Below, one piece after another: positions 63,107-64,000 of a DNA stretch of 64,000 nt (within the stretch, counting starts at the first letter, position 1; each line of letters opens with the position of its first letter). Below the pieces are notes generated by a model. It ran no database searches, was not told the origin of the DNA, and was given only the letters and a program-made list of their open reading frames with translations. Position numbers and translations under genes: made by a program. The stretch spans positions 1,116,001 through 1,180,000 of the forward strand of contig NZ_CP170544.1 of assembly GCF_042693015.1 (NCBI RefSeq), given 5' to 3'. The stretch comes from Sphingomonas_E sp042693015. Its GTDB lineage: Bacteria; Pseudomonadota; Alphaproteobacteria; Sphingomonadales; Sphingomonadaceae.

Positions 63107-64000
63107 AGATCTGCCGGCACCCGCACCGTCGCGACGGCCTGCGCGGCGATGCCCTCACCACGGCCGGTGAAACCGAGCCGTTCGGTCGTCGTCGCCTTGA
63201 TGCTAACCCTGGCTTCGGGCACTCGCAACAGGCCGGCCACGCGTGCGCGGATGCTGTCCCGATGCGGGCCGATCTTGGGGGCCTCGCAGATGATCGTCAG
63301 GTCGACATGATCGATGATGCCGCCGCGCGCCGCGATCAGATCCCGCGCATGATCGACGAAGCGGCTGGAGGCGGCACCGCGCCATTGCGCATCGGACGGC
63401 GGAAAATGGCTGCCGATGTCGCCATCGCCGACCGCGCCGAGCAGCGCATCGGTGATGGCGTGGAGCGCGACATCGGCGTCGCTATGCCCGGCAAGCCCGC
63501 GTGGATGATCGATGCGCAGGCCGCCCAGCCACAGTTCCGCGCCGTCGGAAAAAGCGTGGACGTCGAAGCCGAGGCCGGTGCGCGAGATCATCCGCGCCGC
63601 GAGGCGGTCTTCCGCCGTCATGACGTCCTCCCCGAAAGTGATCTTGTCGAGCGCTGGATCGCCCGCGACGATCGCCACCGCATGCCCGGCCGCGCGGGCG
63701 ATTTGGGCGTCATCGGTGGCGTCCTGCCCCTCCGGCCAGACATTGTGGGCAGCAAGGATCGCATCGAAGCGGAAAGCCTGTGGTGTCTGCACTCTGACAA
63801 GGCCGTCGCGAGGCACGACATCGCCCAACGCATCCCCGGCGCGAGCCAGTGTGTCCGCCACTGGCAGAGCGGGGATCGCGCCAGGACGATCGTCGAGCGC
63901 CGCCACGAGGCGATCGATCACCACGCCGGACACGAAAGGGCGGGCTGCGTCGTGGATCAGCACGTGACTCGCCTTGGCGATCGCGCCGAGCCCGCGCTGC
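63103..64000 (-). CDS. ispDF: Bifunctional IspDF (MEP cytidylyltransferase / MEcPP synthase), 5' partial
   Basis: Second and fourth enzyme activities of the methylerythritol phosphate pathway fused in one chain, as usual in alphaproteobacteria. The visible 298 codons cover the end of the IspD cytidylyltransferase (VLIHDAARPFVSGVVIDRL, GLVRVQTPQAF) and all of IspF: the zinc ligands GFDVHAF and GHSDADVALH, and the C-terminal IKATTTERLGFTGRGEGIAAQAV. The N-terminus (nucleotide-binding) lies outside. The stop is ATGA-coupled to the next gene. Confidence 0.96.
   Translation of the reverse strand, partial: QRGLGAIAKASHVLIHDAARPFVSGVVIDRLVAALDDRPGAIPALPVADTLARAGDALGDVVPRDGLVRVQTPQAFRFDAILAAHNVWPEGQDATDDAQIARAAGHAVAIVAGDPALDKITFGEDVMTAEDRLAARMISRTGLGFDVHAFSDGAELWLGGLRIDHPRGLAGHSDADVALHAITDALLGAVGDGDIGSHFPPSDAQWRGAASSRFVDHARDLIAARGGIIDHVDLTIICEAPKIGPHRDSIRARVAGLLRVPEARVSIKATTTERLGFTGRGEGIAAQAVATVRVPADL

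Overview
The window reads as a chromosomal piece of a high-GC alphaproteobacterium, most likely a sphingomonad (Sphingomonas sensu lato). The reasons are the gene content (TonB-dependent receptor beside a TPR-sulfotransferase, many secreted peptidases, fused IspDF, MarR-hppD-hmgA), the base composition, and a dispersed GTCACCCCGG-type palindrome. This is a judgement from reading; no database search was possible. No tRNA, rRNA, CRISPR array, insertion sequence or prophage was seen. The first gene (glmU) and the last (ispDF) are cut by the window edges.

Layout. 1-5.3 kb: glmU-glmS (UDP-GlcNAc supply), a secreted four-EF-hand protein with a strong terminator, a Tat-type L,D-transpeptidase-like protein, and a small helix-turn-helix protein. 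5.4-15.1 kb: a tightly coupled minus-strand operon of four genes: penta-heme cytochrome, lipoprotein with two GlcG/HbpS-like domains, outer-membrane beta-barrel, and a 1415-residue deca-heme cytochrome with a C-terminal LVIVD-type propeller. It looks like a porin-cytochrome electron conduit. 15.3-20.1 kb: an acetolactate synthase-like enzyme plus aldehyde dehydrogenase, then cysS.

20.1-38.2 kb: a second minus-strand block: CHAT protease-like TPR protein, CHASE2-adenylate cyclase, a small FecR-like secreted protein, a TpsB transporter, and a 3332-residue TpsA adhesin. The first three genes are translationally coupled. A 280-bp gap separates them from the secretion pair. I infer a surface adhesin coupled to a sensor cyclase and a caspase-like protease.

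38.4-41.4 kb: MarR regulator, hppD and hmgA (tyrosine/homogentisate catabolism), with a matching palindrome before marR and before hppD. 41.4-55.8 kb: TPR-sulfotransferase, TonB receptor, amino-acid permease, then a Rieske oxygenase + FAD oxidoreductase operon divergent from a TetR regulator, an M20 peptidase divergent from an amidohydrolase, an S9 peptidase and a small lipoprotein. A near-identical operator lies in the Rieske/tetR and M20/amidohydrolase gaps, so these genes look like one TetR regulon for an unknown peptide-like or N-containing substrate.

55.9-64 kb: M28 peptidase, ettA, a small secreted protein, beta-carbonic anhydrase, lipA-ratA, and an ispDF-hypothetical-cinA operon that converges on and overlaps ratA. 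These are mostly housekeeping genes. The two candidate systems worth most attention are the cytochrome/porin operon and the CHAT-cyclase-two-partner-secretion block.
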